The position numbers were made by a program, and so were the translations under genes. Under the pieces are notes generated by a model that was not told the origin of the DNA, did no database searches, and saw nothing but the letters and a program-made list of their open reading frames with translations. A stretch of DNA of 64,000 nucleotides from Macrocystis pyrifera (lineage: Eukaryota; Sar; Phaeophyceae; Laminariales; Laminariaceae): assembly GCA_031763025.1 (NCBI GenBank), contig JASSKH010000009.1, forward strand, positions 6,868,825 to 6,932,824, given 5' to 3'. Below are positions 42,298 through 54,847 of this stretch, one piece after another (the stretch's first letter is position 1; each line of letters opens with the position of its first letter).

Positions 42298-42902
42298 ATG
42301 ACAAGTTCGAGTAGACGGCACGTTAGCTGTACAGCAGATACGGACTCTTGTCGTGTAGTGCGGAGGTGCGTCACGGTTGCTCGTGGCGAGTCACGTCCAC
42401 CCACCATCGCCAACGCTCCCCACCTAGAGTCGTGTGCGCTCATTAACGTCAACACTAACACCGGTGCGCAAATTCTCCAGCACGCTTGTAGTAGGAAAAC
42501 CACACAAGCCAGTGGCGCTAAGCAACAGAAGAGGGTCATCGATTACGTAAAGGGGAGGGACTTGTCCACATAGCTACCCTAATTATGTTGCAGGTACAGT
42601 ACCAGAGAACGTCGACACCAGCAAGCTTGTTACACCAACAGCAGGCACGTGCCTGGCTGCACTTGAAGAGCGAGAAGAAGCTGCCAACCGTCCGATCCCG
42701 CGCAACTACCTGGCGAGGCAACGCCTTGGGTGTCGATTTCGCAGAAGCTTGTCAAAAGCATTGTGTTCTATTCTTCGGGTGTTCGAAGATATACTGCTGA
42801 CGTTTTTGCACAGGGGCCACTACGTTATCCTACCCGGATGTGAGGGATCGAAACACACCTGTATGATACGCGCGCGCAGCAGGAGTAGAGCACATGGCAA
42901 CT
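42298..42902 (+). CDS. Two adjacent unidentified open frames
   Basis: 42298-42573 reads CRVVRRCVTVARGESRPPTI, ANAPHLESCALINVNTNTGA and KQQKRVIDYVKGRD. 42550-42902, in another frame, reads VPENVDTSKLVTPTAGTCLA, ALEEREEAANRPIPRNYLAR and continues for about 60 more codons. Composition is protein-like in both. A TTATGTTGCAG acceptor-like site precedes the second. This may be an intron-split gene or a decayed mobile-element gene; not recognised. Confidence 0.35.
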
Positions 42903-45900
42903 AGGCGGCATGTCTAGGGTGGTGTGGGTTGGAAGGGGCGGCCATGTGTAAGAATCGCCGGACAACCGCACATAATTCCCGGAATGTATCTATGGACAAA
43001 AGGCGCCGAGGTCTCAAAAATTCAAAAATTCAAAAAAATATCATAATAAAACGGTACTTCACCTGCAACACAGACACTGCAACACAGACAGCAGTATCAG
43101 CAGTATCAGCAGTATCAGCAGTATCAGCAGTATCGTACTGGTTGGTGCGTAGTACGTACGTGGTACGTATTGCTGCTGCTCCTGTCATACATGCCGGTAT
43201 ACCAGAGCACTGGTGCAACTACTGGAGGAACCTTTGCTTGGTCGCGCATTTGCTCGATCGCTGGTTCGGTGGTTGCAACGACCGCGTTCGCGGCGGGCGG
43301 GTGTTTATTTTCGCGCAGGCCTGTGTATCATGAGGTCATACCAGGGGTATGTCGTAACATGGTACCTGCTCTATCGTATGATATCACGATTCAAGTATTA
43401 TTTTCGAATTTCGTGCTACTACCGTATACTGCTGTGTGTACTACAGCAGTAGGTATCAATAGAAGTGATTATGTTACGAAAAATACACACGGCGCAGAGA
43501 AGCTCGGAGTTACAGTAGTGTTTGGCTCTGCGTTTCACCTGCCGGTTTCCGCTGAAAAACGAATGCGGGGCGTCGAGCCTTTTCTGTATTCATGTATCGG
43601 AGAGATTTTTTCTCATCATAATTTCCATCTATTTTTCGCGCAATTTTTTTTATCATTCCAGATTTTGTTTTTTTCCAAATATGAAATCTGCTTTCTCCTG
43701 GTATTTGCGCTTCTGAAGTTCTGAAGATTTCACAAGTAGTGACGGAACGCCTCCGTATCTTGAGACCTGGTACAAAGTTTCCAATTTTTATTTTTCCAAA
43801 CTTCTAAACTTTGGAAATTCTTGAAAAAAAAGTCTCCGACGAGAAAGATATCCGGTCGTTTTGTGGGCGCGTCGTCAGTGACTCTTTTGACCCACTATTA
43901 ATATTAACACCAGAACCTTCAACGTAGGGTGGCAATCAGTACCTGTATAGAGATGGAAACTCTGTCTCCAGTGTTGATGGTGTACCTGCTGCTAGAGTAC
44001 CCGGGGTGTTCTCGAAGAATCGGGGTGTCAGGGTGGTGGTCATCAGGAAATAATAGCTGGGCGTGCAGGGCAGCCGGGCAGCTGGGAGGTGATGCAGGCC
44101 CCTGGTGGGTGTATGTCGGGTATCCACATCCATCCGCCGAGGTATGGGCGTCAAATGTTCGGGTCGTTTGAGAACAAAAAGGCGTGGTGAGTGATTCCAT
44201 CGACCAGACAGACGGACAGCGGCAAGTAAATACACGTGGGTGACCACGGGGAGACAATTAAAAAATGCTGACGCACTACGTACAACGATTCTGTGACACA
44301 TGCGCGCGGTCGGTCGAGTCGGTCGCTAAAAAATGTTTGGGGTTCTGTTTGCGGTGCTGATGTTATGATAATGCCTTCAATGAGGCTGAAAGCATGGTAA
44401 TTACGCCTACGGATAAATCAGCGCAACTACGCCAACGGATGGAGTATATTTGGTTCGATTTTTGGACGGCCCGGGACCGATCAAGCTTCCCCTTTCTCCG
44501 GCGCGCTACACGACTTCGACGAGAGCTGTATGAGGTTTTTGGTGTCTGCAAATTCACTTGGCTAGTGCGTTTGCACGTGGGGTCCAGCGTAACGTAGATG
44601 AATCTCGAGGTGCCGCCGTGGATTTCGACTGCACTCGATATATGCATTTGTCGTTTTCCTGGTCTTTGAGGGGTGATTTTTTCTGCTCGGTGTGTTTCTG
44701 GATTGTTTTCTTTTTTTGGGCTGGGTTGGGGATGGCTTTTGTGTATTTTGTCCTGCCAACCCCCCCCCCCCCCCCCCCCGCTCAGTGTCGGGGCTGGTCT
44801 AGGTAATCGGGCCACTCATTTGTGACCCAGGACCCGTTTTCAGAGTTGTGGGCTGGGTTTAGGTGGTCCTTGCCGTCTTCCGTGCTATTTTTCTCATTTC
44901 TGGTCATTCACTTTTCGCTTCTCCATATATCTTCCTCGCCCCCCCTCCCCCCCGTGCGGGCGGCATGGCGATGGCTTTCATTGACGATTTCTTGCCCCTT
45001 AACGCTAGGTCTTCCTTTCATTTTTTGTTAACGTACTTTGCTAGCTTCGTTGCCTTGCCGTTCAGAGGTGTGGGATTGGGTTTTGAGGAGCCGCATCCTC
45101 GACTCATGTTTTAGCTCGTGGAATCGGGGTTTCCCTGAATTTCCCAGAATTTTGCACAGACGGCTCATCAGAGTGGGCTAATGTTATGATACTGCCTTAA
45201 TGAGGTCGAAAGTCCGGTAATTACGTGGGTTCAGGCACTGGGATCGTATTTGTAATAATTGGAAGGCGTATCTTAGGTGGAAAACCAGGGGTTTCCAGAC
45301 GGGCACGAGTTTGTCTCAGCCTCCGTGTGCACGAAGGATAAAGCTGCTCTTCTATCTCTAAGCAACAAGACACGCGAGTACCAACGAGTGCCGACTTAAT
45401 AGGCAAACCTGTCCAGGGACACAAAGTGTCCCGCCTGCATGTTCTTAACATTGATCGATCGTTTGGTAGGCAAAGGCTCGAGTGGCAGGAGAAAAGCCCG
45501 TGATCCCTACACGAAAAATTGAGCACATCAATTTGGACATGGCCACCAGTCCTCCCGTGTCACGGCTGACCCTACAGTACACCTACAGTAGTAGCATGTC
45601 TACATATAGTACGGTTCGTCTCCGCCGCCTGTGGTAATATAAATCATGATTCTACCTTGAGCAACGAACAGCAGACAGCTGCATGTTGATGTTGTGCAGT
45701 GCAGCAAAGCAGAAGAAACACGTGATGCTGTACCCGGAACTTTGCAACGTGATGCCTAACCGACAAGTGAGCCTTCGAGAAGCTACAAGGACGAGTCGAT
45801 ACGTTGAAATCAACATCGCCACTGAAAAAAAAAAAGGTTCGCGTCATCGCTTCCTGCTTCCTGCCTCGAACAATCAAAACGCAATCAATCACTGCTGTCC

Positions 45901-46190
45901 GTGGTCTTGTACCATGGTATGATTGTAGGCGCTCGACTGCGTCACATTCAAACTGATGCAACGCTGGACGCCGATGAAGCACAATATGGAAAAACCATAC
46001 CATTGGCCAGTCAGTCCGGGCAAACAAAAAGACAAGAGGAAAAAACAAGTCAATACTACATCGGCCAGTCAATTGATGCAAAAGCATCGACAAAAATAAG
46101 AGAAGCAAGTCAAGAGATCAATACAACCAACCCGCATGACGAAAAAGAATACCGTCCTTCCGCTCAGCTAGCTACCGCTTGTGACGCTAG
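42903..46190. other. Region without supported genes
   Basis: Contains a CAGTAT microsatellite (43090-43133), a poly-C run (44761-44779), two partial repeats sharing TTATGATA.TGCCTT.AATGAG (44360 and 45190), and the inverted homologue of the 12.4-kb repeat. No promoter or RNA gene recognised. Confidence 0.5.
45215..45440 (-). repeat. Dispersed repeat, homologue of 12415-12645
   Basis: Minus-strand order GGGACACTTTGTGTCCC, TCGTTGGTACTCGCG, GCAGCTTTATCC, ACAAATACGATCCCA matches the 12.4-kb copy. Confidence 0.65.
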
Positions 46191-46680
46191 CTACCATTTG
46201 TGATACCGTGCCGGCTTCTTGCCACTGCTACCCTCGCTACCGCCCTTAACCCTCTTGGCGCTCGGGCTCGGACCACCCGCGACTGCCGCGGCCACCAGCG
46301 GCATGGCTCCACTCTGCTCGGGCGCAACCCTTGCATGACCTTCTCCAACCGTTGGTCGCTCCGCTCCGCTTTGCCGTCTTTGCGGGTTGTGCGCGTTAAA
46401 TACGGCGTGTTTTCGTTTGCCGCTACCAGGCGCCGCAGATGACGCTTGAGTTCCCCAGTCGGACGAAGGATCCTCTGGCTGCCCCGTGGGATTGTTCCGC
46501 CCTATGCCCGCGGCGGCGCGTGTTTGCTGCGACGCTGTGGGGTCGCTGCTCTTCGCGTTCTTCCAGACGCTGTCGGAGGCGAGCGCGGAGTCGATGAACC
46601 GTCGGCTCGCTTCGGTGTCGATCTTGAGGGTGCGCTGCTCCGGCGGCTTGCCCATCTGCTTGAGTCTTCCGAAGTACCCC
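46191..46680 (-). CDS. C1D: C1D/Lrp1 (Rrp47) family protein, last exon
   Basis: Continues the previous exon in phase (RIR then GYFGRLKQMGKPPEQRTLKI, DTEASRRFIDSAL). This matches the C1D family pattern in which RI..Y..R.K is followed by a conserved Asp, Ala and Ser motif and R.(V/I)..AL. The remaining 110 residues are Gly/Pro/Ser-rich with basic clusters and end GSSGKKPARYHKW before TAG. C1D/Lrp1 is a nuclear RNA-binding cofactor of the Rrp6 exosome in rRNA and snoRNA processing, and its basic tail is typical though long here. Acceptor ATTGAGAACAG. Confidence 0.9.
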
Positions 46681-47308
46681 CTGTTCTCAATGTCGTCCAA
46701 GTGTTATTGTGGGGAAAGGAGAACAAACCGAGCAAGCAAGGAAGAGAGAAAGCGCACGAGTCGTTTCGGCTGGGGGAGGGGGGGTGTATCACTGCATGCG
46801 GGTGAATCCAAGTGCCGTATCGTCGTGCGTCGTTCTTTGAACACCATGAAAGCGGAAAAGCAACATAATGGCGCGGCGTAGCTTTGATATAACAGAAGAG
46901 AGCAGTGCTCCGTTCGATGCTGCACAGGTAAGTCTGTAACTTTAGTCGTTGACCTGCGGTAGCTAAAAATAAACAAAAAAGGAAAAACAAACACAAACTT
47001 AGTATCACATATTTCTTGTGTCTGCCGTGCCCTCTATATATCGGCGCACGCTTCTCCCGCAAAAACTATCACGACAGTTGAAACTTGAAACCAAACCACC
47101 CGTACATTCGAATGCCACTCCACTCTGTCCGTAAATATGAGGGCCGTTTGGGTATTGATACGAATACCCAAACAGTCTTGCATATGTTTCCGGAGAGAGG
47201 AGTACTATACAGCAGTACGATAATGAAACAAGATCATCCACCTACCGATCGATAGAGCCAACCACCCAAAAAAACCATCGAACACGACGGCATCCCCGAA
47301 CGTCTCAC

Positions 47309-47488
47309 CGTATTCGCTCCAGCTCTCCTTTCACCGGGTGGGTCGAGGGCGACACTCCCTGCGTCCTCAGAAACATGTAGAAGAGGGAAGACACTCCGTA
47401 AGCTACCTGGAGGTTAAGTTTGGCGCGGTCTGCGGCGCTGACGCAATTGCCCACTTCATCCCGGCTCATCAGGGTCAACGGGCGCACG
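47309..47488 (-). CDS. C1D: C1D/Lrp1 (Rrp47) family protein, core exon
   Basis: LTLMSRDEVGNCVSAADRAK, LNLQVAYGVSSLFYMFLRTQ, GVSPSTHPVKGELERI then a split Arg codon and GTGAGA. AKL.L..AY...SLF...LR.QGV.P..HPVK.ELERIR is the diagnostic core of the Sas10/Utp3/C1D family. The 5' boundary (GGCGAAAG acceptor near 47489) is approximate. The N-terminal helix and start codon lie further upstream and were not found. The intron to the last exon is about 630 bp. Confidence 0.93.
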
Positions 47489-50079
47489 CTTTCGCCACAA
47501 AGGACCCGGCCACAGGAAGGAAGCGAGGGAGACGTTTGGGGGGAACAGGGAGAGGGGCAGGGAGACAGGAGGGCGAGAGAGACCAAACCAGACGAGAGGG
47601 GCAGAGAGGCAAGAAACTGAAAACGAGAGTAGAGAGAGAAATACACGAGAAGGGCGCAGCTACCTGCTGTTCGTTGTTGTGGAAGATCATACGGCGGTAT
47701 CAACCGTTTACAACAGAAATCTACACGAGAACGTGAAACTTAATATTGAAGCGTTGTTCTGCTCCTTTACAATGTACTTCGGAGCTTACAAGAGCACTGG
47801 TTCGGGTTAGTGAAAAACGTCGGCACTGACCACTTGTCACTGCCACGCACGTATGTTGTATACCGTAGTATACGACTGCCATGTAAGACGCAAGCAACAC
47901 CTATATCTCACAGGCATAACATCTTGGTATTATTACCACGTACGTAAAACACCCAAGCATGGCACTTACACGAGATTATCGCACCACCAGAGTCCCGGCA
48001 TGGTCATGTTTGAAAAAAAAACACCAAACCCGTCTTGTCTGGGTACCCCTTTGATAATACGTGCGAGTACAACAACCTCTTGCACAAACTCGGGCAATAT
48101 ATTTTGGCCAATTTCTATGGTATCTTGCACGGCGGCCCCAGCCCCAACTTGACTCCAACCCTAAACCCAATGGGGGGCTCGAGGTCGGCAGGGGCGATCG
48201 CGCGGCTCCGCCGCGTGTTGGCTTTTTGCAAAAAAGAACAGCTGGACGAAATGTCGGCCTCGACCAACCACACAGCAGAAGTCGTGCTGCACGAGCTCAT
48301 GTACAAGGTGGTGTTACACATAAGGCCTCTCGTCTTGTCTCGACTCTTGTCGTAGGCAAGGGAAGGACATACATCGCAAAAACGGGAAACTTGCTGAGCT
48401 TGAGATTGTACGAGTACCCGTCGACCTGGTGCGTCTACTTTGACGACCTGTTTACAACGGTTACGTAGCTGTGCCTCAAAATAATAATGCACTTTGATAT
48501 TTGTACAGTTCCCATCAAAAACATCTAGAAGGCGGCCCAAAGTCAGTGCTGAATCCACGGCAGGCAGTGGGGTTACCAGAGGGTGCATTCGTATGGCTTA
48601 TTGGTCACCTGTTGCGCACATGTCCCAGGGCACGCTCGAAATTCTTCAGGGACTCCACGCCTTTAATTACTTCAGCAGGAGTTTCCATGAGATAACCACA
48701 GAAGAAATAAACCTATTTTCTGGCTGGATTCCAAGTTTGTTTACGATGGTCACAGTGGCACCCTTGGCGGAGTCAGAGTAGGTCAGGGCCAAACAGCAGA
48801 CACAGGTGAACACGGGTGCTGTTCGGCCTGTCGCGCAACTCCACACGCTCTCGGACATGAATGCCCCCTTGAAGAGAACAGCCTTAAACTCACATGCAAA
48901 CCCCACAAATGCGGCGTAATCACATGTTGATGGCTCCACCACCACTCTCACGCTGTTTAGCTGCACTTTACGGCGGTATGATGGTGCCCAACCACGACGG
49001 CTTCAGCCTTCGACGCGATCATGGCTTCAGGAATCCTCCAATCCTCCCACCGGCGCCCTTTCCAGGCAAGAAGCGCCTTACGTTTTGATTTTGATCTTCC
49101 GGTATGTACCAGAGATGTCGTTCTGCTGAAGTTAGAATTCGACCGGTCATACCGTTGTGTCTACGGTGTCAAGTCTCTGCCACTGCCGCTGCCGAGGCCT
49201 ATCGTATCCATCGAGACCCACCAGAGATTCGGCACGAAATCGACGCGGTGGATGCCAAACAGCTCCCCGAGGTGCCCTTGGCGCGAGGTCAGGCCTTGAA
49301 CTTTTCTCAGCTAAACAGAACGACGCGCTCGAAATCGCGGTTTACGCAGCGAAGGAGCTTATCCGCAATTCACGGAAAGCTGCAATGCTCGCGTCCCCCC
49401 CCCTGTCTATGCGTAATTGCCACCCGAGTGTGCGGCGAGGCGCCTCGAGCCTGCCGGCACGTCGATACCTGCCTGTGAAGTTGAAGCGCGCTCTGGGATG
49501 TCGCGTGTGAAATGTTGCGCTGGTCAACTTTTGGAGGTGCCACCTGACAGTGTTCAAGGCAGCCAAGCAAGTAAGCGGGTCTCTACCGGAGGCTCTGAGA
49601 TTTGATTCCCAAGTACCGGAGGGGAGACGGGACGACACCTCGACCTGTGACCACGGCTTGTCCAGAAGACCGCTGAGGGTAAAACCTCCTATTAATAGGA
49701 GTTGAGCTCGAAAGTGAAAATGATGAAGAAAAAAAGTCGAGTTTACTGGGTTTGGGCTGGTGTTGTTCGTACGTATGTACGTACGTACGTAACAAAATCC
49801 TACAGCAGCCCTACCCATGCACGTACTCGTACATACCTGCCTGGTACTCGTACTTTCACGTACAGCAGTAGTGCGCCTGATACCTGGTACCAGGTACCTG
49901 GTACTGGTTAAGAACAAACTATTACGGGGGACCATGGTAAATAGGACCAAGTATGAGTAGTAAAAATAGGGAAATATAGTGGTCTTTGTGTGTATCGTAG
50001 GTCCTACCAGGTACCTGGTATTTACTATGGTCCCCCGTAATAACGCACAAACCGCGGGAGGCACGGGTGGTCGCGGGAT
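47489..50079. other. Region with coding-like fragments, no gene called
   Basis: Several short frames look protein-like (for example plus-strand AKQNDALEIAVYAAKELIRN at 49310-49375 and minus-strand FACEFKAVLFKGAFMSES near 48870). They do not connect and have frequent stops. Probably a decayed mobile-element gene. The sequence CTCGAGGTCGGCAGGGGCG at 48178 recurs at 34210. Confidence 0.4.
49920..50042. mobile_element. Family-A MITE, copy 13, with 14-bp insertion
   Basis: TATTACGGGGGACCATGG to GGTCCCCCGTAATA, core inverted. CCAGGTACCTGGTA is inserted at a TA (50007-50020). Confidence 0.88.
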
Positions 50080-50530
50080 ATGATGATGCTTGCTGCTGTC
50101 ATGATGGTGCCACGCCCAGCGATCCTTCCCCTCGTCTCTCGTGACAGCCCACCCAGGTATCAGGTGCCCCATGGTACATAGCTTGGATGTTCGACAGGTC
50201 AGGACGAATGCTGCTTCCTGTCATGGTGGTGCGTCGCCAAACGATCTATCCCGTCTTGTTTTGGGAGAGACCATCCGCGTGAAGATGCCGCATGACAGCT
50301 TAGATTTTCGAAATCCAAGTCACCACCTCTTTACCTGGATGGGCTGCCACGAAAACAAGACGGGAAGGATCGCTCGGCGATGCACCAAGTTCTTTCACAA
50401 CAAGCAGCATTCGACCTGTCGAAAACCCACAACTACCATGCGGTACCTTTGGAACCTTAGCTTGGGTGGGCTGCCAAGAAAGAAGACGGGGAGGGGTCGC
50501 TGGGCATGGCACCATGGTAGCAGCAGCAGC
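50080..50530. repeat. Four-copy repeat, two direct and two inverted
   Basis: Units of about 85-90 bp at 50085-50165 and 50205-50292 (plus) and 50325-50415 and 50455-50530 (minus) share GATC(T/C)(A/T)TCCC..CGTCTTGTTTT-like cores and GACAGCCCACCCAGG-type ends. The two halves face each other, so the DNA could form a long imperfect hairpin. Confidence 0.65.
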
Positions 50531-50656
50531 AGCAGCAGGATATTGTACAGTGCGCGAGTCAGTAGTGGCAGTAGCAGGAGAGGTACTGGCAGTACTGGTC
50601 GCGCGGGGTAGGTGGGTCATGAGGGAACGAGCTGATTTTTTCTCCCTCGTTGGAAG

Positions 50657-50802
50657 GCGTGAAAGGCAAATTCGAAAATAATTCCGGCGCACGCGAACAA
50701 GAAATGGGCACTCGCACGGAAAACGAACATGGCCTGACGGCCTTGCTCGATGACGCCAAGGTAGCGTTAATCGATAAGCGGAGTAACTGCATCCGATATC
50801 AG
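50657..50802 (+). CDS. Exon of an unidentified plus-strand gene
   Basis: Acceptor TTTTCTCCCTCGTTGGAAG, then GVKGKFENNSGAREQEMGTR, TENEHGLTALLDDAKVALID and KRSNCIRYQ, then a GTGGCC donor. Charged and helical in the second half. Probably upstream of the Gly-rich terminal exon at 51743; an intermediate exon is needed to match phases (51596-51629, NNSLDYSSRLR, is one candidate). Function unknown. Confidence 0.6.
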
Positions 50803-51742
50803 GTGGCCAGGTTTATCTGTGACAGTAGACCATCGACCTATTAATAGGGTACTTCATGAATACTGCATTGCAAGTCCTCTTGCAACGCTTGAACACTCAG
50901 ACCTGACACGGGTTTGGTATTGTGTTGCTTGCCTCTCTTCTCAACAATATTTGGGGGAGAAGATACCCATATCAAATATCCTATTCCCTGAGGTATATAT
51001 AACGCCTCCACACCTATACGAGAGTGGATACTATACGTAACAATGCTATACTTTTTCATTCTGATCGAGAGTGTACGGCATATTTGGACTTTTTGTGGGC
51101 ATCTAAACTGTCCTTTGTATGTACGGTCGGACTGGTACATCATATGTACAGCAGCATGTATTACCTGGTACTACTGACTGTACCAGTATGCCGGTACGAA
51201 GTACCAGTATCAAATTTTAAGGGCTGACAAAAAACAGTCAGTTGACTTTCTGGCGGCGGCTCATGTTGCATTGCTACTGCTGTATATATGTGATATGTGT
51301 TTTACGCTCTAAAAGAAAGGCGTCCGGAATATCATCAGCCGTCGACGTCAAGTTAGCTACGGGACTGAATTACGAGTACTGAAATGCTGCCTATGTGTAT
51401 ACTGTAGCCGCTCGCATCCATAATAGGCACCTGGTATAGTATATCGGCTTGGGGCGGGAGACATGGACCGCTGAACATCTACCCCATCTCTCAGGCGCGT
51501 TTCTTGCTTTAATCCGCGGGTAGCATACATTGCTGAAGCATGTTTGGCACGTACATTATCGTGTGCTATTGATACGTATTTTTATCGACATGCAGAACAA
51601 CTCCCTCGATTACTCGTCACGGCTGCGCTGTCTGCTCGCTGTTTACGTCTATGTACTCGACGTCTGTTTTTCCCTTGCCGTCCCCCTCGTCCTCGTCCTC
51701 CTCCGTTCTCCTTCGTCCGGTGACCCTTTTTTGACCTACCAG

Positions 51743-52794
51743 GCGAGTGGCAAGCGGTTCGACCATCAACACGATCAAGACAGCCGGCGTTCCACTTTCG
51801 TCGATCCCCGGGCTTCCATTGCCATGGGTCTCGACCGCCACCACCACCGCCACCACAACCACCAATATCAACCCCCATTCCGCCACAACGCCCAATAGCA
51901 CGACGGCAGCAGCGACCACACCCGCCCGCCGGCAGCAACGGGACCACCGCTCGGAGCATCGCCGGCTTCGGTGGTGGCGGATATCCTCCCCGACCCCAAC
52001 ATTTTGACAGCGGTAGCGCGGGGCGCAGCACCACTCCTGGTGGGTTTCCACGAGAGGCGGCCGCAGGGGCGTACGCTCCGAGTTACGGGACCGGTGGCGG
52101 CATCGGTGGCGGCCTGCCGGGCGGCGCGACCGCCGCTGTTGTCAGGCATCACGGCGAGGACGTAGGGGTTGGGCATGGCCATCCCTTCGGCAACAGTGAG
52201 GGATATGGCGGTGGCGGCGGCGGTGATGGTCATTATGATAGGGGTGGCGGTGGCGGCGGTGGCGGTGGTGCTGCTACTGGTGCTGCTGCTGGTGCCGTAG
52301 CTGGTGCCGCTACTGCAATTGCTCCTAATGGTGGTGGTAGTGGCGGTGGCGGTGGCGGCGGTGGTGGTGGAGCCACTGGACCTGCCGACACTTACCTCTT
52401 GACCTCCTCTGAACGACCAGACCACGCGAGCTCGATGGTTGGTTTCACTCCCCGCGGTGATTCCCGCCCGTTCGGCTCGGACCCGCCTTTTGCCTCGGGC
52501 ATTGTACCCTTTGGGAACGACAACAGCTACCACGCGGGAGCCGCCACCTTCGCGGACGATAGTGACTACCGTGTCGGCGGTGCTGTTGGCGGCAGCGGCA
52601 GCGGAGGCGGTGTTGCGGACAGAAACGAGACCGTTGAAAAAGTGGTAGTTTTTGACGCGAGCCAAGAAGGGATGGCCGGAGAGGCGGAAGGGGCGGAAGA
52701 CGGGGGAGACGACGAAGAACAGGGATGGGTCATGTCCTCGGAGTGGGCGGAGCACCTCCAAAGCTCTCCGTCGGTTCAGCGATACCGTGAGTAG
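51743..52794 (+). CDS. Gly-rich terminal exon of the plus-strand gene
   Basis: Acceptor CCCTTTTTTGACCTACCAG with an in-frame stop just upstream, then about 350 codons to TAG. Order: Arg/Pro/His-rich start (about residues 1-70), GFGGGGYPPRPQHFDSGSAG, poly-Gly and Ala segments (100-210), then DTYLLTSSERPDHASSMVGF, PFGNDNSYHAGAATFADDSD, NETVEKVVVFDASQEGMAGE, an acidic run and MSSEWAEHLQSSPSVQRYRE. The C-terminal third is not low-complexity and looks conserved. No domain recognised; a regulatory or RNA-associated disordered protein is possible. Confidence 0.75.
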
Positions 52795-54105
52795 TCGCTC
52801 CCCTCCCTCTCTTCCCCTATATGGGTAACAACTGTATTAGCCCTTTGGCGGTTGCACCCTGCATCCAATCCACATTTTTTGGGACAAAACTGCCTGGAAT
52901 TAGATTATTATTAGCACTTTTTTTAACCGCTGCAACAACGCTAATTCTCCCGGTTGCCGCAAAAGTAGAGCAGTTTTTTTTTTTTTTTCTAGTCACCAAT
53001 CATGTTTCCTCGTTCTTCCGAGGTTACACACGGAGAAATTGTCGGAGCTGGTTTTGCTTTGAACCTAAAAAAGTGACGGAAACATACATTCCTCGCATTA
53101 TGTCATACCGACCGCCGTATCATACCTATTGATAGCGACGTATATGATGGGGATGAGGGGGGTTATAGCTTAAGCAGGGGTGTTTTCTTTTTGTCGAGGA
53201 ACATACTGACACGCCCTCGGGAAAGCATCCCTCGAGCTGTGCACCGGGGGTTGTCAACTCGTTTCGAGTTGTGTTTTTTGTTGACTGATCAGCCCCAAAC
53301 TCCCCTCGTTCCGGCCGTTGTATTGTGTTGGTTTCGGCGCGCCTTGTTGTATTTCGCGTGCCAAACGTCTGCGACGGATTTTCGGAAAATTGGCCTCTTT
53401 CCGTGGGACTCGCGGGACCGGTGGTGCAGTCCAACGCATGAAGGCCAAGCTGGGCTCCAGATGTACGTACACGTTATGTACACGTGTGTTTCGCCGTCGC
53501 CTCTGTTTCCGCATCGAACGACAGTGTGGATCTCGACATATGGTAGTGCTGCGACTGCTCGTGCATGATCACAAGTGGTGTGCTTCGTACCGATATATCA
53601 TTTTTACACCGTACGTAGTGCAGCAACTACTACATTTTCTATTTGTCATTTTTATAGTACAGCAACTACATTTTTTTTTTTTTACCATTTTTTGTAGTAC
53701 AGCAACTACATTTTTTTCGTACAGTAGCTACGTTTAATTACCAGTTACCTGGTGGACAAACTGGCGTTGAGCTTTGTGCAGCAATTACAAATGTAGGATA
53801 CAGGCGTGTTCATACGTACGACTGGCGTGAGCGGCTGCATGCTCCTGCTGTTGTTCCGACTAGCGTGCCCATTGCTAGAAATGGTGGCGTTTTTTTTTCT
53901 TCTAACGGTGTCACCGTTCTCAACACATACCTCGGACGGATCGTCGCTTCCCACTTTGATGATCTAGACGCTTGAGGGCAGATAGATAGAGAATTCCCTG
54001 ATCTGTACGATCTGTATGATCTAGCTCATTCTGTATGAGGGTGGGGCGGGGACGTATAACCTGCATGATCTACGATATGTTTCATGGGTACGATGTGCAG
54101 TACAG

Positions 54106-54186
54106 TAGTGCCGGTCCCTCTATATAGTGCCGGTGTGTATTCGCCACGGGCACTACAGCAGCGGCAACCGGCACTACTCAGCACAC
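54106..54186. mobile_element. Family-C MITE, short
   Basis: TAGTGCCGGTCCCTCTATAT to GGCAACCGGCACTACTC. Confidence 0.75.
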
Positions 54187-54391
54187 TGGTCAATCCCATG
54201 CCACTGTCCCTAAATATAGGGAACGATTATATTTAATTTTAGTATAGAAATGGTTCCTGTATTCCGGGACAGTGGGAATGTACCAAGCGGTTTCGCAGGC
54301 GCTAATTGTGGCGACGGCCGGCACTGATGAGGGAGCACCACTGTACAGGGATCCTGCGCAACGCCTCATAAACAACAGGTTTAAGATCTAC

Positions 54392-54499
54392 TATTACGGA
54401 GGACCATGGTAAACAGGACCTACGGTACACACGAAAACCTATATATTCAACTATTTTTACTTACAATATTTGGTCCTTGTTACTATAGCCCCCCGTAAT
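54392..54499. mobile_element. Family-A MITE, copy 14
   Basis: TATTACGGAGGACCATGG to AGCCCCCCGTAATG. Its sequence flank GTTGTACATGACCTATTGTG recurs beside copy 15, so the two may be a segmental duplication. Confidence 0.88.
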
Positions 54500-54738
54500 G
54501 TTGTACATGACCTATTGTGATAGATCACACCTCGAACAAAGTAACACTTAACGTTTTATGTTAGTGTTAGGCGTCAGCGAAAAAAAAAAACGTAACATTA
54601 CGTTACCACAAGTCTGGGTTTTGTGATAACACAGTGTCAGTGTGTTATGATACTGGCGGGCGATCGCGTAACGTTATGTTAAGAGGGTTACCTTAATCTC
54701 GTACTGACCGCAGTGTATGTGTTACGGCGTTAGGGTAC

Positions 54739-54847
54739 TATTACGGAGGACCATAGTAAATAGGACCTACGGTATACACCAAAACCTATATGTTACAACT
54801 ATTTTTGCTTACAATATTTGGTCCTATTTACTATGCTCCCCCGTAGT
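54739..54847. mobile_element. Family-A MITE, copy 15
   Basis: TATTACGGAGGACCATAG to GCTCCCCCGTAGTG, followed by GTTGCACATGACCTATTGTG as beside copy 14. Confidence 0.88.

Noticed and set aside
48410-48468. Peptide CVYFDDLFTTV resembling a transposase motif
   Set aside because: Similarity to piggyBac-type DNLFTS is too short, and the flanking frame has no further support.
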